A stretch of 64,000 nucleotides of DNA, taken from assembly GCA_963931925.1 (NCBI GenBank), contig OZ007571.1, positions 56,682,254 through 56,746,253 of the forward strand, written 5' to 3'. Under the pieces are notes generated by a model. It was not told the DNA's origin and made no database searches. It saw only the letters and a list, made by a program, of their open reading frames with translations. Made by a program: the position numbers and the translations under genes. Below, one piece after another: positions 14,401 to 27,400 of the stretch (positions are counted from its first letter, which is position 1; each line of letters begins with the position of its first letter). The DNA comes from Onchidella celtica. Its lineage: Eukaryota > Mollusca > Gastropoda > Systellommatophora > Onchidiidae.

Positions 14401-17400
14401 TCGGACTTGAGGAAAATTTTTGATATCTCTTTAAAAAAGTAAGACGATTTCACGCAAAATATTTTAACCCTTTGACGACCCAGGCAGTGAACGCTGGTTT
14501 TTCTGAGGTCCTGTTTGTATAGATCGGATTATTCCAAGTAGTTCAAATAGTAAATTGGAATCTAAATTGTGAAATTGAATTGTTCTTCAAAGTTACTCAA
14601 GCAGAACCGAACTATAAAACTGATCGGGGATAATAAAGAACTCAGAACAACTCTGTGTCCGTTCTGGAATGGTTAATTAATGCAGAAAATGGCTAATCTT
14701 TCATTTTATAAGCAAGTCTCAAATTCCAAAGAGAATTCCCCCCCCCCCCCTTTTGGAGGGGTTTTCTCTGGAATTTCTTTCACCTTGACACGAGCAGAGT
14801 TAGGGTCTTGGGGATGTTACGACTGCACGAGAGGCAGCTAACTCACACTCGGACACAACCACACAAGAAAAGTATTAAATAACTAGAGCGTATATATGTC
14901 AGGCCGGTCAGGCCATAGTTTACATAAATATTAATAACAAAACAAAAGACAATAGGGGTATATATTCAAACCAAAAAAAAACTCTAATTAATAACTTAAC
15001 CAATAATATTCATGTAACTATGGAGGTACTGCAATCAATAGCAAATAGGTATATTATACGAAACTAGATATCAATTTAAAGTGACAGTTGAGTCGCCACT
15101 GGCCAGTCGCCAGGCAAACTCTCCATAAATCATATGGGCTTGAATGTTAGGAGAGCCCAGTACGTTCAAAGCCTACAGAAGCACTCTTCGGCTTGTAGGT
15201 AATTTAAGCAGTTTCCAAAAGACTATATTTTATGCACAATCACTATTCAATTCATCAACAATGTGCTATATTATTCCAATCATACTATGGCAATAGATCT
15301 ATGATACAGGACACTCGTGGTCGAGTGCCAGCTGGGGTTTCCTTAGTCCTCCTATGAGGCTGTAGTTCTCTCTCTACCTCCGATCTCTATTATGCTTGAA
15401 CAAATAAGATATATTACCATTGGTCACGCCTACTGGTAGGCGCGAACATCAATATAGCGCAGCGTGGGCTTTCAAAGGTCAGCCCACTCAGACCTTTCTT
15501 TCTAGAGCTCAGTCAGTCCGTTAGCAAGGACTTCTTGTCTTCAAAGCACACAGTTCAGGTACTGGTCAACCGGAGATACTTCACGACACGATGCTTCTGC
15601 TCGTCTGTATTCACCAAATCTGAACGTTACACGATGTTTTATACTATCTGGCTACCCAGCGTGCTAGTCCGCTGGCCCAATTAGTTCAGCTATCTCATAG
15701 GTCGAAACCTCCCACCATTTTAATTGTAGTAATACTTCTGCACTATTCTACCAGCCAGTTAACGTGCAAAAACTTGTCTAGTCATACTTAACAATGTCAA
15801 CTAGCCCCACCTTGTTTCACCCCTACTCCATTACTTATTAATCACGAACATTAAAACCGACAAGCGTGCATCTAACAGTTTAACTTTACATTTATTTACT
15901 CACCAACTATAATTTGGCGAGGGCCGTTCAAGGCCACCAGCCAATTTCTCATGGCCCTGGTAAACAACAACAACTCACTCTCTGCGGAGTTTTAACAACA
16001 TCTGAATCATGACACATCCCCCACCCCAGTTAAAATTTGCAATTTTAACGATATAAATGATTATCGTACTGGAAGGCATGAGTCGAGAAATTGCTCGAAA
16101 GGTGAACTTAACTAAGAATACTAGGTAATAACTAAGACTAGTACTAAAGTTGAAAAAAACCTACAGGACGGGCATCATTGATGGACAAAACTTCATGAAA
16201 ATCTTAAGGCTCCGTCCAAAAGTATATATCTCTCTGAGGATTAAATCTTACCTCTAAATACGTAGACATTAACAGTCATAACTCTAAAATTTTAGAGTAC
16301 AACACTGATCCTGTGCGAATGTCATCAGGAATGCATACATACAATGAATAATACTCAAGAAAAGATAACTATAGTAGCATCGATGGCATTAGTGGATCTG
16401 GACTCCTGGTCTGCCATGACTTCTCGTCCTCGACCCTGGGCAACAACGTCTGGTGTGGCCAAAATACGGGTCGACGTCAGTAAAATAGCTGTTGGAACAA
16501 AGGAAAGCACAGGGGTAGGTGAAAAGTGTTCACAATGGGTGAACAATATGTGATACCATCCCTCGGTCTCTGAATGAGGTGCTAATCAGTATCCAACGCC
16601 AATACATATGACAGACTAAAATACAACAAGATTAAGGTAACCGTGATAATAGGTCGGCATGGACATTATCTCCACCAGGAATGGCCTTTATAATGAAGCG
16701 GTATTCCTGAAGGGCCAGACTCCATCTGGTCAAACGAGCGTTCTTGGCTCGGTTCGATTTTAAAAATAACAACGGTTTATGGTCTGTCTCGATGACGAAT
16801 TCCGTCATAAGTAGGTAGCGGGAAAACGCGTCTACGGCGTATACAATCGCCAGGCATTCTCGCTCTATAATAGCGTATCTCTGCTCTCTCGGAAGTAATT
16901 TCCGGCTAGCGTACATACAAGGGCGCAATAAGCCATCTCTTTCCTGAAGCAAAACAGCTCCAATTCCTTGGTCCGACGCGTCAGTTCGGACGGTGAAGGT
17001 GCGCCTAATATTCGGTAGGATAAGCAGCGGCGAACTGGAGAACAGTTGCTGCACTGTCGCGAGCGCGGTGGCGCACTGCGTATTCCAGGTAATTTTGTTG
17101 GCTCTGTCTTTTCTTGTAAGATCGGATAACGGGGCCGTAAGGGCCGAAAAATTAGGAACGAATTTCCGATAATAGCTTAAGAAGCCTAACAGGCTACGAA
17201 CCTGCTTCTTAGTATGAGGAGCCTGGAGTTTTAAAATCTTACTTATCTTACTGTCGTCCGGTGTTTGGACGCCTTTGGCGATAGTATGTCCCAGAAAGTT
17301 AATCTGCGTATAACCCAGGAAGACTTTGTAGGCTTAGCTGTAAGCCCGGCATCTCGAAGTTTACTAAGCACTTGACGAAATGCTTCTAAGTGGCCTTTCC

Positions 17401-20400
17401 AATCCGTATGGAAAGCGCAAATGTCGTCAAAGTAGCTTAGGACGCATGGTGTCTGCTGCAATAGGATATTCATCATCCTCGCAAATGTCGCTGGTGCCGT
17501 TACGAGACCGAATGGCTTGAATCTCCATTGCATGAGACCCATAGGGGTCTGAAACGCTGTGTACTGTTTACTGGCCTCTTCCATTGGGATTTGCCAGTAG
17601 CCTTTAGCCAAATCTATTTTCGAAAACACGGACGACTCGGCCAATCGCGCAAATAGATCTTCCTGATTCGGGATAGGTTCAGCATCGTAAATGGTTAGAG
17701 CGTTAAGCTTCCTGTAATCGATACAAAATCTAACGGAACCGTCTGTTTTCTTTACTAGTACAATCGGCGAGCAGTAAGGGCTCGTCGAGCGCTCAATGAC
17801 TCCTAAGCTGAGCATCTTTTCCACCTCGGACTGTATGGTGTCGTGCGCTTGCAGCGGGCGCGGGTAGGGTTTGACAAACACGGGTACGTCCGAGTGCAAC
17901 CGGATGACGTGTTGAACTAAGGATGTTTTACCCGGCAAATCAGTGAATACTGGCGAAAACTCCCGAACAAGATTCATGATGTCCTGTGTCTTACTTTGAT
18001 CCAGCTCTGGATTGATATTAACGGAAGTCGCGTCCTCTGTGGCTTGCAAGGATAGGAGCGATCTAGTCATAGATAATGGCTCCCGGTCGTTGTCATCGAT
18101 AGTGACCATCGCTGCGTTTGCTTGGGCCACAACATGGCATGAATGATCGTGATGAGTTTGATCATCGGTAAGATACTTTTTCAACATATTAATATGGTAC
18201 ACCTTATCGTTACCACGTATGGTAATGAGATAATTAACTCTCGAGAGTCGCTTTTTAACTAGAAAGGGGCCTTTCCAAGTGAGGAGTAGCTTGTTATTCG
18301 TTTCTGGTAGCAGCACCAATGCCCGATCTCCGACTGACAGGGTTCTTAACCGACTACCCCGATCGCGATATCCTATAAATGACCTGGTCCGTACGCATGC
18401 AAATTGTCGAGCCAGGTCGCATGCATTAACTATTCTATGTCGGAGATCGACTATGTACTGATACGCGGATCGCATTTGGGAGTTCCCTATATGCGAACAA
18501 GATGGCCGGAAGTCGACGGTCCCAGTCACCAGGTCTATCGGCGGAAACGCGTGCCAGCATAGTTTTCATGGTGGCATTCCAGCGCTCGCAACAGCCATTG
18601 GACTGTGGATGGTATGGCGACGTAAGTTTCTGCCTAATGCCCGTGAGTTCCAATACTTTCCTGAAAAGGTCAGAGGTGAATTGCGGACCTCTATCGGATA
18701 ATAATTCGGACGGGAATCCGACACGTGTGAATATGGTCACCAATGCCTCGGCGACGTGATCGACCGATATTTCCTTTAAAGGGACAGCCTCAGGCCAACG
18801 GGTGGCATAATCGATTACTGATAGAATAAACCGATGGCCTCTATCCGACTTCGGTAATGGCCCGACGATGTCGACGGCAACTCGCTGAAATGGAGTGGAA
18901 ACCGGCGGCATCTCTTGTATAGGTGCCCGCGAAGTTTTTCCTTTGGGGGTTCTTTTCTGGCATGTATCGCAACGCGACACATAGCTATTTATGTCCCCGT
19001 AAACCCCGGGCCAAAAAAACTGAGACAGGACTCTCGATTTTGTTCTCGCTTTGCCTTGGTGGCCCGCCAATGGCGTGTCGTGCGCGAGGCGGGTGATGCC
19101 TCGGCGAAATGATCTCGGTATGACCAATTGCAAAATAGTTTCGCGCTTTCCCCGAAAAACGCGATATAGGAGGTCGTCTTTAAGGCAGAACCTGGATGTA
19201 TCCGGGTTGTCCGGATCAATCTTAGCAAAGAGGGGCTTTAGTGATGGATATGTGCGCTGTTCGTTACGAAAAATCTCGCGGGTTACATCCAAATCGACGA
19301 CAGGCGATCGTAATGTGTCGTCACTCTGGCGACGCGATTGTTGTCTTGTCGTGACACACGCAATGTCGTTATCATCCCAAATCCCGAGTTCGTAATCGGA
19401 GACGTCCTTTAAGTGGGGAATATTCCCAATGATTAGGTCGGCGACCGGATTTGGTAGCACGCAGGCCGTGACAACACCAGTTATAAACGGTGTGTCAACA
19501 TATATTTCCGCCAAACGAAAATGTTCAACTGAACCACCAAAAGTAATGCATGTCGCATCGCGATCCAGGAGTTGTGCAGGACGGACCAGCGATTCACGTA
19601 CACCGACGGTCGTACAGCCTGAATCTCGCAATACGTATGCTCGTATGGCGTTTACTCGTCCCTCATACAATGTCAGCGCGCCTCGCTCGTGGAGGGCGGA
19701 CATAACTGGAATAACTTTATCTACGGTTTCGGCATTCCTAGTTCTGTAACCGCGATTTTCGGTGAATGCTACAGAGCATGCATTTGCCGCATCTAATCTA
19801 ACTCTGCATTGTCGCGCAATGTGGCCTCCGGCGCCACATCTATAACAGTAGACTGGATTATCATCCCTTCGAGGTGTACTTCGATAAGAAGGAAATGTGG
19901 GCGCTTGATAGTAGTTGTTACGCGGTCCTCCGGTAGGGAAAGGACGTGTATATCGGGGTTCCCAGTCCCGAGAAAATTTATGGGGATTCGGTTGCCTCCT
20001 GCTAACCCGCGGCTCGGACCGTGGACGAACCTGCGGCGACTGTCGAAAGGGCTGTCTTGATTGTCTCGACGGTACCGGTGTCTTAGTAGCAGCGCCGGCG
20101 TAACACGGTTCGCTTACTTTAGCTTTACAACATCTGAATCATGACACACCTTAATCCCGATTTCGCCGGATCCACTCACAAATATGTGTCCATATTTTCA
20201 TTCATCCAGTCTTTTTTTTTTCTATAATGAATTAAGGAGAAAAGCACATATTTGTAGATTTGGTGGTTGCCCTTGAAGTTCTGGGTGTAAGTTTTACAAC
20301 TTGCTTTTGTTTACATAGATTATTGTTACCTATCTCGGACAGAGGTGCTGAATAAAATCCGTGTCTGCGAGGATCCCCCATTTCGTCCAGCGGTCAACGC

Positions 20401-21401
20401 GCCACCAGACCTGGTTCAATTGGAGACATTGATGAGGCAGTGTTGGGATGAAGATCCAGACAAACGACCTTCCCTTTACAAGATCGCAGCTGTTCTGCAT
20501 GGCCTGATGTCGTAAGTTATAAAATACCATTCATAAGGGCATGATAATGGCCACTTTGCGCCTTTCACAATTTATTTGTTTGTTTTGGATAACATCTTAC
20601 CGTGGATTGATTTCGGCACTTGATCAATCACTATTCGGTGGAGCCGACAAATCGTATAGGGGGGGAGGGGGAGGGACTGTCAGACTCCGTCATCTTCTGC
20701 CACCATCTCTTGGGTGTACATTTTGCTGGCAGCAAGCAAGTGGCTGTGACGTTCCGGGCTCCGTATGGGTATGACATACCCCTAATGCAGAACAGTGATA
20801 TTCAGTTACAGGGACTTCGCACTTTGCTTATATAATAGTTAATACATGATTGGGACGGATATTTTATATGTATTATATATAATACATAATATTATAATCA
20901 TATTAAAATTTGTATTTTTTTTTTTTTTTTTTTACAGCAAATTCAACAAGAGTGGAAGTTTGGTGGACAACCTCTTACAAAGGCTGGAAAAGTACAGTAC
21001 AAATCTGGAGAAAATTGTTGACGAAAAAGTTGACGAATTGAGACAAGAAAAACACAAATCTGAGGAGTTGCTTCGTCAGATGTTGCCAAAGTAAGGACTT
21101 CCTAGTCCTCGCGTGCTTATCGAGCGTGCTGTGTTTTTCTTGCTTCACTCGTAAGAGAAAACATTAATTATCTAAACCTTTATGTGCAGTAACGGCCATC
21201 TCCATTAAGCCAGCAACTAGTAAAAAGGAGGCATTTATTAGCTATGCGCGTTTCACTTTCAGTTTCAGTGATGATAACATGTTATGGGTCCACCAAAACA
21301 ACTAGTTATTTGCAAAATCACGAAGTTTCCCAATTCTTCTCGGTACCTGCTTCTTTGCACACATGAGTGGGTATTTATTTTAAATAGTCGTAGAATAATG
21401 A

Positions 21402-21462
<61 letters not shown>

Positions 21463-24400
21463 CCCCCTCTCCCTCTCTCTCCCCCCTCTCTCTTTCTCTC
21501 TCGCCCCCCCCCTCTCTCTCTCTCTCTCAAATTTCGTTCCCTGAGTTGCGTGCTCACAAGGTCTACATGGAAGGGGGAATAATTCTTCTGGTTTTGTGGG
21601 ACTTTGGTATTCAGAAGACAGCAACAGTTGTCGGCCGTTATTATTTGGAACCTGCACAATTTCCAAAACAGTTCAGTGTTTATTGTTGTCTCTACAGGAC
21701 AGTAGCCGAGCGGTTGAAGGCTGGATTGACTGTAGAACCAGAGCTGTACGAGTGTGTGACCATCTATTTCAGCGATATTGTCGGCTTTACCGAGATGTGT
21801 TCAGAGCTCAAACCAGTACAGATCATAAATCTGTTAAACGACTTATATTCTTGTTTTGACGGCATCATCGGAAATTACGACATTTATAAGGTAAGGCTGG
21901 TGAGGCAATAAAAAGTCTACTCAGTATTGCTTGTTTGTTGATCCCCTGCTACTGAAATGACTGGCGCTAACTTATTGTGTCTTCTTACTGTGAGACTGTG
22001 AAATCCGTAGTGCCGCTTTATTTAAACATCGCATTCACTCCTTGGCCAAAGTTTGTACTTTAAAAAAAAAAATTTCTTCCTACCTGGAGAATTCTGGCGA
22101 ACTAAAAAGCAAAAATCAAGGCAGAATTTCTTTGGTTACACTTGACTTTCAGATCGATTTGGAACGTTTTTTGGAATGGTCAGATGGACCTGGGGGCGTG
22201 AGGGTCTAGACAGTTTGTATCAATGGGCGATCGACGTACCGTCAATGGCCACCGCAAAATGAGGTGGTAATTGACGTTACCGGCTACCGGCAAATGCGGT
22301 GGTAATTGACGCTACCTTTAGGCAATATAGTACGGATACAAATTCTGTGTTTTCCAAAAAAAAACAAAAAAACGCCAGAACAGTGCAAACTGGAAACTCG
22401 CACTATCGGCCCAAATAACCCGGAATCAGGGTTTTGTGCTATTTAGGCCGTATTCGGCCCAAATATACCTAGCCTTTCCCTATTCGGTTTTATAATTAGA
22501 CAAGTCTCCAAACAACAGTCCCACCGACCTTATGCAGTGCATTAAGTGGTTATTATTGCATGTGCTTGCTACACTTGATATATTGAAATCGTTATACATG
22601 TACTTCCTCTGCTTTTCCCAATAGGTAGAAACGATTGGTGATGGCTATATGGTGGTGTCAGGTCTGCCTAACCGTAACGGTAATGACCACGCCCGTCAGA
22701 TAGCTCGCATGTCTCTGGCCTTGCTCAACGTGATCTCCAGCTTCACGCCTATTGAAACCTCCGAGGACAGGCTGATGCTGAGGATTGGCTTACATTCCGG
22801 TAGGCCTACAGTTTTTTTTTCTTCCTTCCTTCCTCCCCTCCCTCTTTCTTGCTTTCCTTCCCCCCGCCCCTTCCTCCCTTCCCTCCTTCCTTCCCCTTCC
22901 TCTTTCTTGCTTTCCTTCCCCCCGCCCCTTCCTCCCTTCCCTCCTTCCTTCCCCTTCCTCTTTCTTTTTTTCCTTCCCCCCGCCCCTTCCTCTTCCTCTT
23001 TCTTGCTTTCCTTCCCCCCGCCCCTTCCTCCCTTCCCTCCCTTCCCTCCTTCCTTCCTTCCTCCCCTCCCTCTTTCTTGCTTTCCTTCCCCCCGCCCCTT
23101 CCTCCCTTCCCTCCTCTCTTTCCCTTCCCCCCCCCCCTTTCTTGTGTTCCTCTTCCATTCTTCTCTCTCCATGATTGCTTGGTTTTTCCCTGTCGCCCCC
23201 CCCCCTCCTCCCAAAAGGATCAATGTCAAAAACGAGGGTCAGACTATTTTTTAAAAACTATAATTATGATTATCCTACGCAGTCTTCTTATACTTTTTTT
23301 GCTTGTTTGCGCCCGCTTGATAACAGCCACCCAGCGCCCTAGATTTCAAGTTTTGTGGGTTTTTTTTGTGTTTTTTTTTTTTAAGTAACTGATTCTCCGA
23401 GCGTGATCATTTAAAATTTGGCAAATAAAAAATCTTGCGAGAAAAAGGCCCGTATGAAATAGAGACTTATTTGCACAGGGAACAGTTTTATGCCATCTCT
23501 TCTATCAGACAAAGTGTGAGTTGAAATCTTTTATGTTGTCACGACAATTTTGAAAATAACCAGCATATTATAATTATTATTGTCACGAGCAGAGTTAGGG
23601 TCTTGGGGATGTTACGACTGCACGAGAGGCAGCTAACTCACACTCGGACACAACCACACAAGAAAAGTATTAAATAACTAGAGCGTATATAAGTCAGGCC
23701 GGTCAGGCCATAGTTTACGTAAATATTAATAACAAAACAAAAGACAATAGGGGTATATATTCAAACCAAAAAAAACTCTAATTAATAACTTAACCAATGA
23801 TATTCATGTAACTATGGAGGTACTGCAATCAATAGCAAATAGGTATATTATACGAAACTAGATATCAATTTAAAGTGACAGTTGAGTCGCCACTGGCCAG
23901 ACGCCAGGCAAACTCTCCATAAATCATATGGGCTTAAATGTTAGGAGAGCCCAGTACGTTCAAAGCCTACAGAAGCACTCTTCGGCTTGTAGGTAATTTA
24001 AGCAGTTGCCAAAAGACTATATTTTATGCACAATCACTATTCAATTCATCAACAATGTGCTATATTATTCCAATCATACTATGGCAATAGATCTATGATA
24101 CAGGACACTCGTGGTCGAGTGCCAGCTGGGGTTTCCTTAGACTTCCTATGAGGCTGTAGTTCTCTCTCTATCTCCGATCTCTATTATGCTTGAATAAATA
24201 AGATATATTACCATTGCTCACGCCTACTGGTAGGCGCGAACATCAATATAGCGCAGCGTGGGCTTTCAAAGGTCAGCCCACTCAGACCTTTCTTTCTAGA
24301 GCTCAGCCAGTCCGTTAGCAAGGACTTCTTGTCTTCAAACCACACAGTTCAGGTACTGGTCAACCGGAGATACTTCACGACACGATGCTTCTGCTCGTCT

Positions 24401-27400
24401 GTATTCACTAAATCTGAACGTTACACGATGTTTTATACTATCTAACTACCCAGCGTGCTAGTCCGCTGGCCCAATTAGTTCAGCTATCTCATAGGTCGAA
24501 ACCTCCCACCATTTTAATTGTAGTAATACGTCTGCACTATTCTACCAGCCAGTTAACGTGCAAAAACTTGTCTAGTCATACTTAACAATGTCAACTATCC
24601 CCACCTTGTTTCACCCCTACTCCATTACTTATTAATCACGAACATTAAAACCGACAAGCGTGAATCTAACAGTTTAACTTTACATTTATTTCCTCACCAA
24701 CTATAATTCGCGAGGGCCGTTCAAGGCCACCAGCCAATTTCTCATGGCCCTGGTAAAAAAACAACTCACTCTCTGTGTGAGTTTTAATAACATCCGAATC
24801 ATGACAATTATCAATATTTATTATTATAATAAATTACTCTTGTCATGTGACAAGTTTCTGACCATGGGTGTGTACTAGCTTTCACTGACCTTGTATTTTC
24901 TCCCCTCCCCCTCCTGTCCCTTAGGCCCGGTATGTGCAGGGGTTGTCGGTCTCAAGATGCCTCGCTACTGCTTGTTCGGGGACACAGTCAACACTGCCTC
25001 GCGCATGGAGACAAATGGCATGGGTGAGCAAGTTCTTGTGTATGATCCAAGATCAATCCAATGATTATAATGTCTCGCATTGTTGGACTGATAGTAAGTA
25101 GTACAAGTCATAGCATAACCAGAGAGTATAGATGAAAGAGAGGTTTCACTATTGGTCGATTTGCACTGCGAGACACAGGAGGCTCCGCGAAACAATATTG
25201 TTAGCATGGAGCGGAAAAGTAGGTCGCTGCGGGTACACAGTACCGGTTTGTGCATTTTCACGGGGCGTAGGAGCTTTACAAACGGCTCTAAACAGTTTCA
25301 GTCAGCCCAAAAATAGGAACAAACCACACACTAAACAGATATGCACACTATCTTTTTAGTGAAGGCGGTCTCTTTCAATTCGTCAATTTCTTGTTTACCG
25401 CAGCGACCTAGTTTCGCGATTTGGCAGAAGTGAGATCTCTATAATAGACATCTCTATACTCTCTGGTATAACTATACGTATGTAGTCGCATTATTTGCAC
25501 AGTGTCGCTATTAGTTTGAATTCGAGTTCTGGATTTACTGGTGCGCTGGCACGCTAACTCTGCGTCTTTTTCTTTTACCGGTTTAAACTCAAGACTTGAA
25601 ATTCTTTTTCCTCAACTAGTGAGAGACACTCGTTTCAATCTCTCTTGTGCTGCTTGTCCCGTTTAGCTCCATGGTCCACAAAACCGGAAGAAAACAGAAA
25701 CAGACACGTGTCTCGGTGCTCTCTATGTAGGCGGTTCAAGGTCCATGAAACTTCTTTCAGGTGTAACTAAGTTTTGTTGAAACTTTACATGACATGAACT
25801 GGTAGTGTAAGAATCTGGTGGCCTCATCAAAAAGATGAACAAGGCGATGCCTCCAGACAGCTTTCGGGTAGTGATGACCTCTTCGAAATGTTCTCGTTTT
25901 TGCATTGTATATTTCTTCTTGTTTTTAATTTTACATTGTGTAATTCTTTAAACATTTCAGTTTCGAGTTTCAGTTTGAAAAACTGTCTATGACACATTTC
26001 AGAATGGAAAATTCATATGAGTGGCAGCACGGCCGACATCCTGAAGACCTTTGGAAACTTCATCATGAAACGGCGAGGCGAAATCGAAATCAAGGTGGGA
26101 ATTTATCTTAAATACATGTAGTAATGTTCAAAATTTGAAAATGTAAATGGAATCAGGTTTTTTCACATTTTTTTCATAATAGTTTACGCGATCCCAACAC
26201 AGTTGTGGGTGTGGATCTGACAAAACCAGGCTAATGATAACATTTTTATACTTCTTTAAAGATCTTAAATATTTCTAGGACGATTCCAAGCAAAATAGTT
26301 TAAAGTGAATGCCGAAACATGGCTAATCTTTTCGTAACGTATAAGCAGATCTTAATTACCATGGAAAATGTTTCTCTCATTGGAGGGGGTGTTATCTCAG
26401 GAATTTGATCTTTCAGTTTACCTCAAGCCCCATTTTTGTTTTTTTGGTCCATACTTGTCACCTCGTGCTTAAAATGACTATTCATTAAATTTCGTCCACA
26501 GACTGAAGATATTATATATATCATTCATAAAGATTACTAAAAAACAAAAGCATGAATTTGCAAGGAGTAGAAAATGAACGATTTACTGTCTAAATGCCCT
26601 ATGATAGTTTCATTTTAACAAGATAAGGGGAGGTTTCTTTTACATGCAATGGATAAATATGGCATAAACTGGTAGAGGCGCACGGGTGAACATCCATTTC
26701 CATGATTGGTTGATGTTACAGTTTGAAAAAAAATTGTCTGAGGCACACTGATGATTATGAAGAGTGGAGTAGCTGTTTAAAACAATTTATACCTTGTCTA
26801 GATAACCTTGTCACCCGTTGCGTCATCCTTTTATTTTAGAGAGAATAAACACATACTTAGTACACTGGTACCTTATTTTAGGAGAAGCTATGGAGATTGT
26901 TCTCTCACAGAAATATATCGAAGGTTGGCAACCAGAATGTTTTTTGTCCAAAATAGCCAAATTGAGTAAAAAAGGAGTTTGAAATGTGTGACTCAACTAA
27001 CACGGTCGCATGAACAGTTTATTGGGTTGTAAACAAAGTCACACACTTTGTGTCTTGGATCTACAGGCATACAAAACCAATGAATAAAATTGGACATAAC
27101 ACTGACACATCCAAGTTGATAACCCTGCGGTATACGTGTCGTGTGTCTCATGCCATCGATTCTTCTGACGAGTCCAGACGGCAAGTCTTTGAGTTTGGGT
27201 TTAACGGCACGTCGGCAGGATAATGGCCACTTTGCGCCTTTTGCGGTTTTTTTCTTTACCTTACTTTGGACCAGTTTTCAACCATTCGTACTCTTAGAAC
27301 TGTAAGAAAAAAAAAATCAAACCGGAAAAGACCCATACTGTAAAAGTATGTCCAATGTGTACACACATAAGCTTTATAAATATGGTAAAAATCTTTTAAA

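Larger units (their letters stand above)
14786..20146 (-). mobile_element. Ty3/Gypsy element, Gmr1-type order, inactivated
   Basis: The - strand element is bounded by a 5-bp target duplication CACCT (14781-14785 and 20147-20151). The 3' LTR is full length (14786-16014). The 5' LTR is reduced to about 20 bp (20127-20146), and the deletion runs into gag. Domain order read 5' to 3' is Gag zinc knuckle, protease, integrase, GPY/F, reverse transcriptase, RNase H, so integrase precedes reverse transcriptase. At least two frameshifts (about 18500 and 17320) inactivate it. A G-rich polypurine tract lies just inside the 3' LTR (complement of 16015-16030). 16031-16631 is its 3' untranslated part. Confidence 0.9.
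14377..20179. mobile_element. MITE family A, copy 4, split by a Gypsy element
   Basis: The left part 14377-14785 carries the family interior (GGCTAATCTTTCATTTTATA). The right part 20147-20179 carries the terminal repeat CCCGATTTCGCCGGATCCAC. The Gypsy element 14786-20146 is inserted between them. About 200 bp of unrelated sequence lies at 14465-14680. Confidence 0.7.

Noticed and set aside
17047-20146. Possibility that the - strand Gypsy order is an artefact of two elements inserted together
   Set aside because: GPY/F and reverse transcriptase share one open frame, and the same order is found in the independent + strand element.
22649-23254. 201-residue frame starting inside the cyclase catalytic exon
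   Set aside because: The first 50 residues are the real exon; the rest is pyrimidine repeat after the donor.
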